From positions 1 to 64,000 of the forward strand of contig NZ_FWXU01000005.1 in the NCBI RefSeq assembly GCF_900176345.1: 64,000 nt of DNA. The letters run 5' to 3'. Below, piece by piece: positions 27,378-34,996 of the stretch (position 1 is the stretch's first letter; every line of letters begins with the position of its first letter). The translations under genes were made by a program, and so were the position numbers. The notes below the pieces were generated by a model that was given only the letters and a program-made list of their open reading frames with translations, did not search any database and was not told the DNA's origin. The DNA comes from Rhizobium sp. RU36D (GTDB taxonomy: Bacteria; Pseudomonadota; Alphaproteobacteria; Rhizobiales; Rhizobiaceae).

Positions 27378-27538
27378 GTTATCGAAGTGATGCTCCTCCT
27401 CCCGCAGATCTTCGATATCAGGCGCCCCACTCCTCCTCCCAGGGGTTGTCTGTAGGAGCAGCGACACTCCTCCTCCCAGTCGCTGCTCGGTTCTTTTCGG
27501 AAAGCCTGCCGCACCTCCTCCCGCGGCAGGTTTTCTGG
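27378..27538 (+). ncRNA. Array of four CCUCCUCCC hairpins (cuckoo/CcsR-type anti-Shine-Dalgarno small RNAs)
   Basis: CCTCCTCCC occurs at 27395-27403, 27432-27440, 27469-27477 and 27514-27522 (steps of 37, 37 and 45). Each copy lies in the loop of a hairpin: ATCGAAG/CTTCGAT (27381-27387 with 27410-27416, plus TGC/GCA inside), CCCC/GGGG (27425-27428 with 27442-27445), GAGCAGCGAC/GTCGCTGCTC (27456-27465 with 27479-27488) and CCTGCCGC/GCGGCAGG (27505-27512 with 27523-27530). The last is followed by TTTTCTGGTTTCT, a terminator. Loops of this sequence are known from cuckoo RNAs (CcsR in Rhodobacter, alpha-r14 in Sinorhizobium), often next to DUF1127 genes. Transcript ends are not visible. Confidence 0.8.
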
Positions 27539-27581
27539 TTTCTGGGACCTTTTTCTTATTCTCGCCCCAAAAACGAGCCGG

Positions 27582-28796
27582 CTATTCCATCGCCAGGATC
27601 ATGTTGCGAACGACGGGATAGATTTCCCGCTCCCAGCGACGGCCGTTGAAGACACCGTAGTGGCCGACATTAGCCTGCAGGTGGTGGCGTTTCAGATGTG
27701 GCCGCAGCGAGCGACAGAGATCATGCGCAGCCGAAGTCTGGCCGAGCGCGCAGATATCGTCCCTGCCCCCTTCCACCGTCAGCAGTGCCGTATTGCGGAT
27801 CAGGCCCGGATCGACCTTGCGGCCGCGATGGGTAAAGTTTCCGGTCGCCAGTTCCGCCTTCTGGAAAACCCTGTCGATGGTCTCGATGTAGAATTCCTCG
27901 GTCAGGTCGAGCACGGCAAAGTATTCATCGTAGAAGGTCTTGATCTTGTCGGCTTCCGCGGTTTCTCCCTTGGAAAGGTGTTCGTAGAGCTTCTTGTGCG
28001 CCTGCTTGTGGCGATCCATGTTCATGGCCATGAAGGCAACCAGTTGCAGGAAGCCGGGATAGACCCGGCGTCCCGCGCCGCCGAACCGCCAGGGCACGCT
28101 GCTGATCAGGGAGTGTTCGAACCAGGCGAGCGACTTGGAGACGGCGAGTTCGTTGACCGCCGTCGGGCTCTCCCGTGGGTCGATCGGCCCCGCCATCAGC
28201 GTCATGGTCCGCGGCGTTGCCGGGTGGCGCTGCTCCGACATGATGGCGACGGCCGCCAGCGACTGCACGCAAGGCTGGCACACCGCGAGGATATGGGCTC
28301 CCGGGCCAATCTCCTCCAGGAAGCGGATGACATAGTCGACGTAATCATCCATGCCGAAGCGGCCGGCTGAGAGCGGCACGTCGCGCGCATTGGCCCAATC
28401 GGTGATGTAGACATCGTGATCGCGCAGCAGCGTCTGCACCGTGCCGCGCAGCAGGGTGGCGAAATGGCCCGAAAGCGGCGCGACCACCAGCACGTTGGGT
28501 CGCGCCATATCGACATCGGCTGCAAACCGCAGCAGCTTGCCGAAGGGCATGTCCAGCACAGTCTGAAGCGCGATCGGCACCTCGCGATTGCCGATCGTCA
28601 CCGTCGTGATGTCGAAATCGGGTCGGGCATGCGTGATCTCGAATCGGGAGATCAGTTCGAGGGCGGCGGAGAAGTGTCGCCAGTGGCTTTCGCTCAAGCC
28701 TTTCCATGTATTGGCGGAGACTGTCTGCATCATCCGCGCCCATGCGCGAAGCGGCGCGATCATGTCATCCTGGAACTGATAGGCGTGATAGAGCAT
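27582..28796 (-). CDS. phaZ: Intracellular polyhydroxyalkanoate depolymerase
   Basis: This 404-residue alpha/beta hydrolase starts M-L-Y-H-A-Y-Q-F-Q-D-D, which matches the family start; an earlier in-frame start at 28874 was not used. It contains V-V-A-P-L-S-G-H-F-A-T-L-L-R-G-T, the nucleophile region A-V-C-Q-P-C (Cys in place of the usual lipase Ser, as in the Ralstonia intracellular enzyme), V-E-G-G-R-D-D-I (Asp) and N-V-G-H-Y-G-V-F-N-G (His). It breaks down stored polyhydroxybutyrate granules in the cytoplasm. It converges on the small-RNA array, ending 44 bases from it. Confidence 0.92.
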   Translation of the reverse strand: MLYHAYQFQDDMIAPLRAWARMMQTVSANTWKGLSESHWRHFSAALELISRFEITHARPDFDITTVTIGNREVPIALQTVLDMPFGKLLRFAADVDMARPNVLVVAPLSGHFATLLRGTVQTLLRDHDVYITDWANARDVPLSAGRFGMDDYVDYVIRFLEEIGPGAHILAVCQPCVQSLAAVAIMSEQRHPATPRTMTLMAGPIDPRESPTAVNELAVSKSLAWFEHSLISSVPWRFGGAGRRVYPGFLQLVAFMAMNMDRHKQAHKKLYEHLSKGETAEADKIKTFYDEYFAVLDLTEEFYIETIDRVFQKAELATGNFTHRGRKVDPGLIRNTALLTVEGGRDDICALGQTSAAHDLCRSLRPHLKRHHLQANVGHYGVFNGRRWEREIYPVVRNMILAME

Positions 28797-28910
28797 CGAC
28801 TGGATCTCCGACGGGCCGTCTCTTTCGGCAGTGCAAAAAATGCTAGTGCAAGACGTGTTGCCATGCGAGAACATTATTCGAGGAAAGAAGATATTCTCCG
28901 ATAGGGGTTC

Positions 28911-29573
28911 ATGACCAAGATGGCGCAGGCAACGCTGACGATCTCTTCCAAGAATTACTCCTCATGGTCCCTGCGGGGCTGGCTCTTGTGTCGCATGGCC
29001 GGCCTGGACTTCGAGGAAGTGTTTGTCGAGCTGAATGACGAGGCCCGCCAGGAGCTTCTCCTGCTGTCGCCCTCGATGCTGGTGCCGCGGCTGACCCATG
29101 GTGATGTGACGGTGTGGGATACGCTGGCGATTGCCGAATATCTGCAGGAAACCTTCCCGTCTGCCGGTCTGTGGCCGGCCGACAAGGTGGCGCGGGCACT
29201 CTGCCGTTCGGTCTCGGGAGAGATGCATTCCGGCTTTCATAACCTGCGCTCAGCCCTGCCGATGAACCTCAAGGCGCGCCACGCCAAGTTCAAGATCTTT
29301 TCAGGCGCGCGGCCTGACGTCGAACGAGTCAAGGCAATCTGGAACGAATGCCTGGTGACGAGTGGCGGTCCCTGGCTGTTCGGCTCAGCACCGACGGTTG
29401 CCGATGCGATGTATGCCCCGATCTGCACCCGGTTCCGCACCTATGCGGTAGAGCTTGAGCCGCGGCTTGCGGCCTATGCGGAGATGGTTCTTGCCTGGCC
29501 GCTGATGCTGGAATGGACCGAAGGCGCCATCGCCGAACCCGATGAGATCATCGAACTCGAAGTCGAGTTCTGA
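28911..29573 (+). CDS. Glutathione S-transferase family protein
   Basis: This 220-residue protein has an N-terminal thioredoxin-like domain with S-S-K-N-Y-S-S-W-S-L-R-G-W (Ser in the catalytic place), the cis-Pro phrase M-L-V-P-R-L and the glutathione-binding pair W-D-T-L-A-I-A-E-Y-L. The C-terminal helical domain holds A-P-T-V-A-D-A-M-Y-A-P. AGGGG stands four bases before the ATG at 28911. It stands alone between phaZ (divergent) and the phn operon, so its substrate is unknown. Confidence 0.88.
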   Translation: MTKMAQATLTISSKNYSSWSLRGWLLCRMAGLDFEEVFVELNDEARQELLLLSPSMLVPRLTHGDVTVWDTLAIAEYLQETFPSAGLWPADKVARALCRSVSGEMHSGFHNLRSALPMNLKARHAKFKIFSGARPDVERVKAIWNECLVTSGGPWLFGSAPTVADAMYAPICTRFRTYAVELEPRLAAYAEMVLAWPLMLEWTEGAIAEPDEIIELEVEF

Positions 29574-29637
29574 TCCGCCACGACAAATAACAAACCCTCC
29601 AGGCGTCATCGGCACGTCATACGCATGCGCTATTCCG

Positions 29638-29655
29638 GATTCATTCGAATGAATC
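29638..29655 (+). promoter_or_regulatory. 18-bp palindrome, probable PhnF operator
   Basis: GATTCATTCGAATGAATC is a perfect palindrome ending 12 bases before the phnF start codon. A related copy (13 of the central 16 bases) lies before phnC at 36268-36283. GntR-family regulators bind inverted repeats at their own promoters, so autoregulation by PhnF is likely. No promoter boxes are certain in the 94-base gap. Confidence 0.6.
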
Positions 29656-29667
29656 GGACGGGAGCGC

Positions 29668-30447
29668 ATGCAGCGGGACAGCTGGCAGATTATCAGGGAT
29701 CGCCTGGCAGGTGATATCGCCTCCGGCAAGCTTGCACCGGGGGCGCGATTGCCCACGGAGCCGGAACTCTGCGCGACCTTCGGTGCGGGGCGGCATTCCG
29801 TTCGTCGCGCGGTCGCGTCGCTTGCGGTCGAGGGTAAGCTCAGGGTGGAGCAAGGGCGCGGCACCTTCGTGGAAGCCGCGCCGCTGATCACCTACCAGAT
29901 CGGCCGTCGCACGCGCTTCCGGCAAAACCTGCTGGATCAGGGCCTGTCACCCAAGGGCGAGCATCTCTCGGCCGAGATCATTCCCGCGCCGCCGAGGGTG
30001 GCAAGCGCGCTTGGGATCGCTGAGGGTGCGCTGGTCCATCGCATCCTTCGCCGGGGCTTTGCCGACGGGATACCGCTCAACCTAGGCATGGCTTTTCATG
30101 AAGCGGCCGTTTTCCCGGATCTCGGCGCCCGCCGGGCGAGCGGCGTTTCCGTCACGGAGATCTACCGGGATCACGGCATCTCGGATTACTTCCGCAAGAG
30201 AACCACGATCTTCACCCGCCGTGCCGAGCCGGATGAGGCAAGGCTGCTCAACCAGCATGTCGATCATCCCGTGATGGTTCTGACGAAGACGGATGTCACG
30301 GCGGATGGGCGGGCGATTGGCTATTCCGAAGCCGTCTGGGCCGGTGATCGTGTCCAGTTCAGTTTCGACACACTCGATGACCCCGACCCCGCACCGTCGA
30401 TACTAGCGCCCGATTCGCTGCAGGAAAGGAATTTCGATGAACAATGA
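29668..30447 (+). CDS. phnF: Phosphonate metabolism transcriptional regulator PhnF (GntR/HutC family)
   Basis: This 259-residue regulator has an N-terminal winged helix (W-Q-I-I-R-D-R-L-A-G-D-I, L-P-T-E-P-E-L-C-A-T-F-G-A-G-R-H-S-V-R-R-A-V, G-R-G-T-F-V) and a C-terminal UTRA effector domain (about 90-245) that starts T-R-F-R-Q-N-L. The family controls C-P lyase genes, usually as a repressor relieved under phosphate or phosphonate signals. It is the first gene of the organophosphorus run and overlaps phnG by 11 bases, so it is made together with the enzymes. Confidence 0.9.
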   Translation: MQRDSWQIIRDRLAGDIASGKLAPGARLPTEPELCATFGAGRHSVRRAVASLAVEGKLRVEQGRGTFVEAAPLITYQIGRRTRFRQNLLDQGLSPKGEHLSAEIIPAPPRVASALGIAEGALVHRILRRGFADGIPLNLGMAFHEAAVFPDLGARRASGVSVTEIYRDHGISDYFRKRTTIFTRRAEPDEARLLNQHVDHPVMVLTKTDVTADGRAIGYSEAVWAGDRVQFSFDTLDDPDPAPSILAPDSLQERNFDEQ

Positions 30448-30895
30448 TGTGACCGGCGTCCAGGACGCCGGCCTGTCGAACCACGGCTGGTGGCTCGACA
30501 CCCTGGCGCGCGCCGATGGCGATGCGATGAAGGCCATGGCAGAGTACCTGCTGCCGGGACTGGGCGATATCGACGTCGTGCAAAGCCGCACCGGCCTCGT
30601 GATGCTGCCGCTGCGGGATACGGTGGCGGATACGGACTTCCATCTCGGCGAGGTGCTGGTTGCCGAAGCCCATATCCGGCTGCCGGGAACCTCGGTGGAA
30701 GGCTATGGCATGGTGACGGGCCGGGACCTGGAACGGGCCATGGCGGTGGCCGTCATCGACGCTGCGGCTGCGGCGGGCAAGGAGACCGACCGTATCGCGC
30801 AGTTCATCCAGAGGGAAGCTGAGCGAATTCGCGCTGATGACGATGCGCGCCTGCGTGCGGTTGAAGCCACCCGCGTCGATATGGAGACTTTCTGA
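30437..30895 (+). CDS. phnG: C-P lyase core subunit PhnG
   Basis: This 152-residue subunit has the family phrases H-G-W-W-L-D-T-L-A-R-A, T-G-L-V-M-L-P-L-R-D, F-H-L-G-E-V-L-V-A-E-A-H-I, G-Y-G-M-V-T-G-R-D-L-E-R-A and a C-terminal A-T-R-V-D-M-E-T-F. PhnG belongs to the PhnGHIJ core, where with PhnH and PhnI it helps to replace the adenine of ATP by the phosphonate. Length is normal. It overlaps phnH by one base (TGATG). Confidence 0.9.
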   Translation: MNNDVTGVQDAGLSNHGWWLDTLARADGDAMKAMAEYLLPGLGDIDVVQSRTGLVMLPLRDTVADTDFHLGEVLVAEAHIRLPGTSVEGYGMVTGRDLERAMAVAVIDAAAAAGKETDRIAQFIQREAERIRADDDARLRAVEATRVDMETF

Positions 30896-31467
30896 TGAGC
30901 GTTTCTGCCCTGGACCCCCTGTCTCCGCTGAAAGCGCCCATTCCCAATGCAGCGGAGATCCTCGCCAACAGAACCTATGAGGCACTGATGTGGGCGCTGG
31001 CGCGACCGGGCACAGTGCAGACGCTGCCGAGCGATGATTTGGCCGCGATCGCCGAGACGCTGGTTGATCGGGAATGCCGCGTCTTCGCTGGCGAGAGCGA
31101 CCTTGCAGCCAGAATTGCAGCAATGGGGGCGGAGATCGTTGCCGCTGCGCAGGCTGACCATGCCCTTCTCGCGCTGGACACAGCAACAGGGCTTGCCGCG
31201 CTTCGAGAGGTGCCGACCGGCACGCATCTTTATCCGGACGAAGGCGCGACAGTCTTTGCAGCCGCCGCGATTGGAACAGGGCAGCGCCTCAGGCTGTCAG
31301 GCCCAGGCATTGAAACCTCCTGCGAGATCGCGCTGGGCGGACTCCCCGAGGACGTTTGGTCGATCCGTGCATCCCGATGCCTCTATCCCACCGGCTTCGA
31401 ACTGTTCTTGATCGATGGCAACAAGGTCATCGGCATTCCCAGATCCACGACTATAGAGGTGCTGTGA
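30895..31467 (+). CDS. phnH: C-P lyase core subunit PhnH
   Basis: This 190-residue subunit contains F-or-Y-E-A-L-M-W-A-L-A-R-P-G-T-V near the start, G-T-H-L-Y-P-D-E-G-A-T-V and L-R-L-S-G-P-G-I in the middle, and the closing P-T-G-F-E-L-F-L-I-D-G-N-K-V-I-G-I-P-R-S-T segment, all typical of PhnH. Its ATG overlaps the phnG stop and its stop overlaps the phnI start. It should form the symmetric PhnG2H2I2J2 core. No unusual residues were noticed. Confidence 0.9.
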   Translation: MSVSALDPLSPLKAPIPNAAEILANRTYEALMWALARPGTVQTLPSDDLAAIAETLVDRECRVFAGESDLAARIAAMGAEIVAAAQADHALLALDTATGLAALREVPTGTHLYPDEGATVFAAAAIGTGQRLRLSGPGIETSCEIALGGLPEDVWSIRASRCLYPTGFELFLIDGNKVIGIPRSTTIEVL

Positions 31468-32546
31468 TGGCCTATGTGGCAACCCGAGGCGGCGAGCGCG
31501 CGATCGAACAGGCCGAGCGGCTTTATCGCGCTGAACTTGGCGAGATCGATGCGGGGCGTGTCGCGGAAATCCGGCACTCCCTGCCCTGGTTGATCGACCG
31601 GGTGATGGGCGAGGCTTCGCTTTACGAACCCGATCTTGCCGCACTTGCGCTGGCCCAGGCCGGCGGCGATCTCTATGAAGCGGTGCTGTTGTTGCGCGCC
31701 TGGCGCACCACCCAGCCGCGGCTGGCCATCGCCGAGCCGGTGACGCAGGATACACTTTTCACCGTTCGCCGCATTTCGGCAGCCTTCAAGGACATTCCGG
31801 GCGGTCAGGTGCTTGGCCCTACACTTGACTATTCCCACCGGCTGCTGGCGACCGGTGTGCTGGAGGGACAGCCCTTCGTGCCGCCGCCGGTCGAGCCCGC
31901 CGCTTATGCCGCGCCAAGCCGCCAGCTATCGCTTGCCGCGTGGCAGAAGGCGGCCGGACTGGTCGCGGATGTGCAGGCGGTGCCCGTTCAGCCCGACGAT
32001 ATTCCAGACCTTACCCGCGAGCCGCTGCTTTTTCCGGCCAAGCGCGCCCACACGCTGCAAAGCCTGGCCAGGGCCGATACCGGAGGCGTGCTGGCGCTCG
32101 GCTATTCGGCCATGCGTGGCTATGGCAATGCCCATCCGACCGTGAACGAGTTGCGTCTTGCCGAAGCCGAGGTCCGCGTCCGCCATCCCCGCGGCACCGT
32201 ATTCTCCGCCGGTCGTGTGAAGGTGTCCCAGGCGGAGGTGACGACCAATGGCAAGTCCGGCAAGCTGGAACTCGGTTTCTGCGCGACGCTCGGATGGAAC
32301 GAGGTGAAGGTGATTTCGGGCGCAACACTCGATCTCAATGCGCCCGGTGCACCGAAAAACTCGCCGGTCAACGAGGAATTCTTCCTCTATCACACCGAGC
32401 CGGTCGAGGCCTCGGGCTTCTGCATCCATTTCAAGCTGCCGCATTACGTGACGTTCCAGTCCTCGCTGGATGCGCTGCGGGATGCCAACGCGAACAGGAC
32501 TGCACCGGCAGAACCTGCAAAACAGCGCCAAGAGGAGCCGGCATGA
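31467..32546 (+). CDS. phnI: C-P lyase core subunit PhnI
   Basis: This 359-residue subunit begins M-A-Y-V-A-T-R-G-G-E-R-A-I. It has D-L-A-A-L-A-L-A-Q-A, R-R-I-S-A-A-F-K-D-I-P-G-G-Q-V-L-G-P-T-x-D-Y-S-H-R-L-L, and near the end the pair His321 and His326 in I-H-F-K-L-P-H-Y, which in E. coli PhnI bind zinc at the interface with PhnJ. PhnI is the nucleosidase that attaches the phosphonate to ribose-5-triphosphate. All main motifs are intact. I chose the ATG at 31467 because it overlaps the phnH stop; an earlier in-frame start is inside phnH. Confidence 0.92.
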   Translation: MAYVATRGGERAIEQAERLYRAELGEIDAGRVAEIRHSLPWLIDRVMGEASLYEPDLAALALAQAGGDLYEAVLLLRAWRTTQPRLAIAEPVTQDTLFTVRRISAAFKDIPGGQVLGPTLDYSHRLLATGVLEGQPFVPPPVEPAAYAAPSRQLSLAAWQKAAGLVADVQAVPVQPDDIPDLTREPLLFPAKRAHTLQSLARADTGGVLALGYSAMRGYGNAHPTVNELRLAEAEVRVRHPRGTVFSAGRVKVSQAEVTTNGKSGKLELGFCATLGWNEVKVISGATLDLNAPGAPKNSPVNEEFFLYHTEPVEASGFCIHFKLPHYVTFQSSLDALRDANANRTAPAEPAKQRQEEPA

Positions 32547-33457
32547 GCCTCGCAAGCCTCACCAAGCCATGGGAAGCTTTCAGCTATGGCTTCCTCGATG
32601 CCTCGGCAAAGCGCGAGATGCGCCGCAAGATGCTGAAGGCCATTGCCGTTCCCGGCTGCCAGATGCCCTATGCCAGCCGCGAAGTGCCGATCGCGCGCGG
32701 CTGGGGCACGGGCGGATTGCAGGTGACGTTGACGCTCATCAATCCCGCCGCGTCGGTCAAGGTGATCGACCAGGGGTCTGATGACAGCGTCAACGCCGCC
32801 TCGATACGGCGCTTCCTCTCCCGGGTCTCCGGCGCGCGCGAAACGTTGGATACGTTGGAGGCGTCGATCCTCCAGAGCCGCCACCGTATCCCCGAGGAAA
32901 AACTCAGGGAGGATCAGGTGCTGGTGCTGCAGGTGCCGAACCCCGAGCCGCTGCGGCCCGTCGAACCGAACATATCCATCGCGCGGCAGATGCATGCCGA
33001 TGTCGATTACAGCCGTCTCTGGCTGACGCTGTACGAACAGATCGTCCGCTCCGGTCGCATCATGCAGGGTGCTGCCTATCCAGCGCTGGTCAATGGCCGT
33101 CACGTGATGACGCCATCGCCGATCCCGCGCTGGGATGTGCCGAAGCTTCACATGGCACGTCACCTGACCTTCCTGTCGGCCGGTCGCGAAAAGCGGCTGT
33201 TCGCCGTGCCGCCGTTTACTCGGGTGGAGCCGTTGGTGTTTTCCGATGTGCCCTACAAGGTCGAGGACCATGCCGACCTCATTTGCCATCGGTCCGGCGT
33301 GAGGGGCTATTTCATGAACGAGATCCCTCAGGATGACGGCAGTTCCGCCTTTGAATTGTCCGACAGCCAGTTCGGCGTCAAGGCGATCCGCCGTGCCGAC
33401 GGCGAAACGGTGGCGACGGGTGATACCTGGTACAAGAACGGGGAGCTTCGTCCATGA
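32543..33457 (+). CDS. phnJ: PhnJ-like protein lacking three of four catalytic cysteines
   Basis: This 304-residue protein is PhnJ by overall similarity: A-F-S-Y-G-F-L-D, G-W-G-T-G-G-L-Q, K-V-I-D-Q-G-S-D-D, S-R-H-R-I-P-E, P-E-P-L-R-P-V-E-P, S-P-I-P-R-W-D, and A-G-R-E-K-R-L-F-A-V-P-P-F-T-R-V-E. Canonical PhnJ ends with C-x2-C-x21-C-x5-C, which binds the [4Fe-4S] cluster and supplies the thiyl radical. Here the aligned residues are Asp245, Cys248, Leu272 and Gly278, so only one cysteine is kept; the only other Cys is Cys39, after the conserved Gly38. Radical-SAM C-P cleavage by the known mechanism looks impossible. The frame is open and coupled on both sides, so it is not a simple pseudogene. 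Confidence 0.88.
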   Translation: MSLASLTKPWEAFSYGFLDASAKREMRRKMLKAIAVPGCQMPYASREVPIARGWGTGGLQVTLTLINPAASVKVIDQGSDDSVNAASIRRFLSRVSGARETLDTLEASILQSRHRIPEEKLREDQVLVLQVPNPEPLRPVEPNISIARQMHADVDYSRLWLTLYEQIVRSGRIMQGAAYPALVNGRHVMTPSPIPRWDVPKLHMARHLTFLSAGREKRLFAVPPFTRVEPLVFSDVPYKVEDHADLICHRSGVRGYFMNEIPQDDGSSAFELSDSQFGVKAIRRADGETVATGDTWYKNGELRP

Positions 33458-34281
33458 CGCTACAGAACAAGACCATTACGGCCGCCTCAATGCAGCAGTT
33501 GCCGCCGCAACTGATGACGACACCGCCGCTCCTGACCATGACGGATGTCAACCGCCGCTTTGGCGAAGTCGTTGCCCTGCAGGATGTGTCCGCCACCGTT
33601 TATCCCGGCGAAGTGCTCGGCATCGTCGGTGAGAGCGGGTCCGGGAAATCCACCCTGTTGCGGATGATGAACCTGGAAGATACCCCCGACAGCGGCGATT
33701 ACCGGCTGAACCTGCCGGGCCTGGACGACAATCTCTTCCATCTCGATCGGTTCGAACGGCGCATGCTCTGTGCCCGCCAGATCGGCATCGTCTACCAGAA
33801 CCCGCATCTCGGCCTGCTGATGAACCATACCAGTTCCGGCAATGTTGCGGAGCGCTTGCTGATCGCGGGCGAGCGCAGTTTTGAAGCCTTGCGTGGACGG
33901 GCACGGGAAGCGCTCGATGCCTCGGAATTTCCCTTGAGCCGCATGGATGCGCGGCCGATGGAATTGTCGGGCGGCATGCAGCAGCGGGTGCAACTCGCCA
34001 AGGCGATCGCGCTCGAACCGGCGCTGCTCCTACTGGATGAGCCGACGACGGGCTTGGACGTCAGCGTCCAGGCGCTGGTGCTGGATACCCTGAAGCGGCT
34101 GCAACGCGACCGTGCGATCACCATGGTGATCGTCAGTCACGACCTCGGCGTCATCAGGACCATGGCCGATCGCGTCATGGTCATGCGCCGGGGGCGCGTG
34201 GTGGAGGAAGGCCTGGTGGATCAGATCTTCCAGGACCCGCAGCATGAATACACCCAGCAACTCGTCCATGCGAAACTGTGA
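33454..34281 (+). CDS. phnK: C-P lyase ABC-type ATPase PhnK
   Basis: This 275-residue ATPase has Walker [10 protein letters not shown], signature L-S-G-G-M-Q-Q-R, Walker B L-L-L-L-D-E-P-T-T-G-L-D and H-loop S-H-D-L-G-V. PhnK resembles DppD but does not serve a transporter; it docks on the PhnGHIJ core and, with PhnL, is thought to drive its opening. The N-terminal 25 residues before the first strand are longer than usual; a start at a later ATG (33490 or 33514) is possible. The 33454 ATG overlaps the phnJ stop by four bases. Confidence 0.9.
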   Translation: MTLQNKTITAASMQQLPPQLMTTPPLLTMTDVNRRFGEVVALQDVSATVYPGEVLGIVGESGSGKSTLLRMMNLEDTPDSGDYRLNLPGLDDNLFHLDRFERRMLCARQIGIVYQNPHLGLLMNHTSSGNVAERLLIAGERSFEALRGRAREALDASEFPLSRMDARPMELSGGMQQRVQLAKAIALEPALLLLDEPTTGLDVSVQALVLDTLKRLQRDRAITMVIVSHDLGVIRTMADRVMVMRRGRVVEEGLVDQIFQDPQHEYTQQLVHAKL

Positions 34282-34282
34282 G

Positions 34283-34996
34283 ATGACGATGCAAGTCGTT
34301 CTTGAAGTCGAGGGTCTCGCCAAGACCTTTCATATGCATCATCTCGACCAGCGTCTGCATGCCTTCACCGGCATTGGGTTTACGCTGCATGCCGGTGAGT
34401 TCCTGCTGTTGAAGGGCCCGAACGGGGTCGGCAAATCCACCCTGCTGCGCACGCTCTATCGAAGCTACCTGCCGCGCGACGGTCACATCTGGTACCGCAC
34501 GGCGGAGGGCCGCATCGATCTCGCGCGCGCCGCCGATGTCGATATCGCGCTCCTGCGCCGCCGCGAGATCGGTTTCGTCACCCAATTCCTGATCGCCCGT
34601 CCGCGTGTCGCGGCAGAGGAGATCGTCGCCGAGCCGCTGCGACAGGCAGGGTATGCCCATGCCGATGCTCTCGTTGAGGCGCGACGGTGGCTGGAAGCGT
34701 TTGGCGTCAAGCGCGATCTCTGGCGCGCCTATCCGACCACGTTCTCCGGCGGCGAGCAGCAGAAAGTCAACCTCGCGCGGGCTCTGATCCTGCCGCAGCG
34801 GTTGCTGTTGCTCGACGAACCGACGGCCTCGCTCGACGTGAATGCGCGCGCTGCGCTTGTGCGCCGGCTTGCTGAACTGAAGGCACAAGGCGTGGCCATG
34901 ATCGGGGTCTTCCATCATCCGGGCGACGTAGCAGGGCTTGTGGACCGGGACATCGAACTGAAAGCCGAGGAGATAGACGGCAATGTGGATATCTGA
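34283..34996 (+). CDS. phnL: C-P lyase ABC-type ATPase PhnL
   Basis: This 237-residue ATPase contains L-A-K-T-F-x-M-H-H-L-D, Walker A G-P-N-G-V-G-K-S-T, F-S-G-G-E-Q-Q-K signature, Walker B L-L-L-L-D-E-P-T-A-S-L-D and the unusual switch F-H-H-P-G-D that replaces S-H-D, as in other PhnL proteins. It partners PhnK on the lyase core. The start at 34283 lies two bases after the phnK stop; a second ATG follows at 34289. It overlaps phnM by 14 bases. Confidence 0.9.
   Translation: MTMQVVLEVEGLAKTFHMHHLDQRLHAFTGIGFTLHAGEFLLLKGPNGVGKSTLLRTLYRSYLPRDGHIWYRTAEGRIDLARAADVDIALLRRREIGFVTQFLIARPRVAAEEIVAEPLRQAGYAHADALVEARRWLEAFGVKRDLWRAYPTTFSGGEQQKVNLARALILPQRLLLLDEPTASLDVNARAALVRRLAELKAQGVAMIGVFHHPGDVAGLVDRDIELKAEEIDGNVDI

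Noticed and set aside
27395..27522. Regular CCTCCTCCC repeats considered as a CRISPR array
   Set aside because: Repeats are only 9 bases and sit in the loops of hairpins whose stems differ; spacers are structured and there are no cas genes. The cuckoo-RNA reading explains all of it.
31940..32542. Upstream extension of phnJ into phnI
   Set aside because: The extension is a shifted reading of phnI; the ATG at 32543 gives the normal PhnJ start and overlaps the phnI stop by four bases.
32543..33457. phnJ as a simple pseudogene
   Set aside because: No stop or frameshift is present, both ends are translationally coupled, and the rest of the protein keeps the family motifs.
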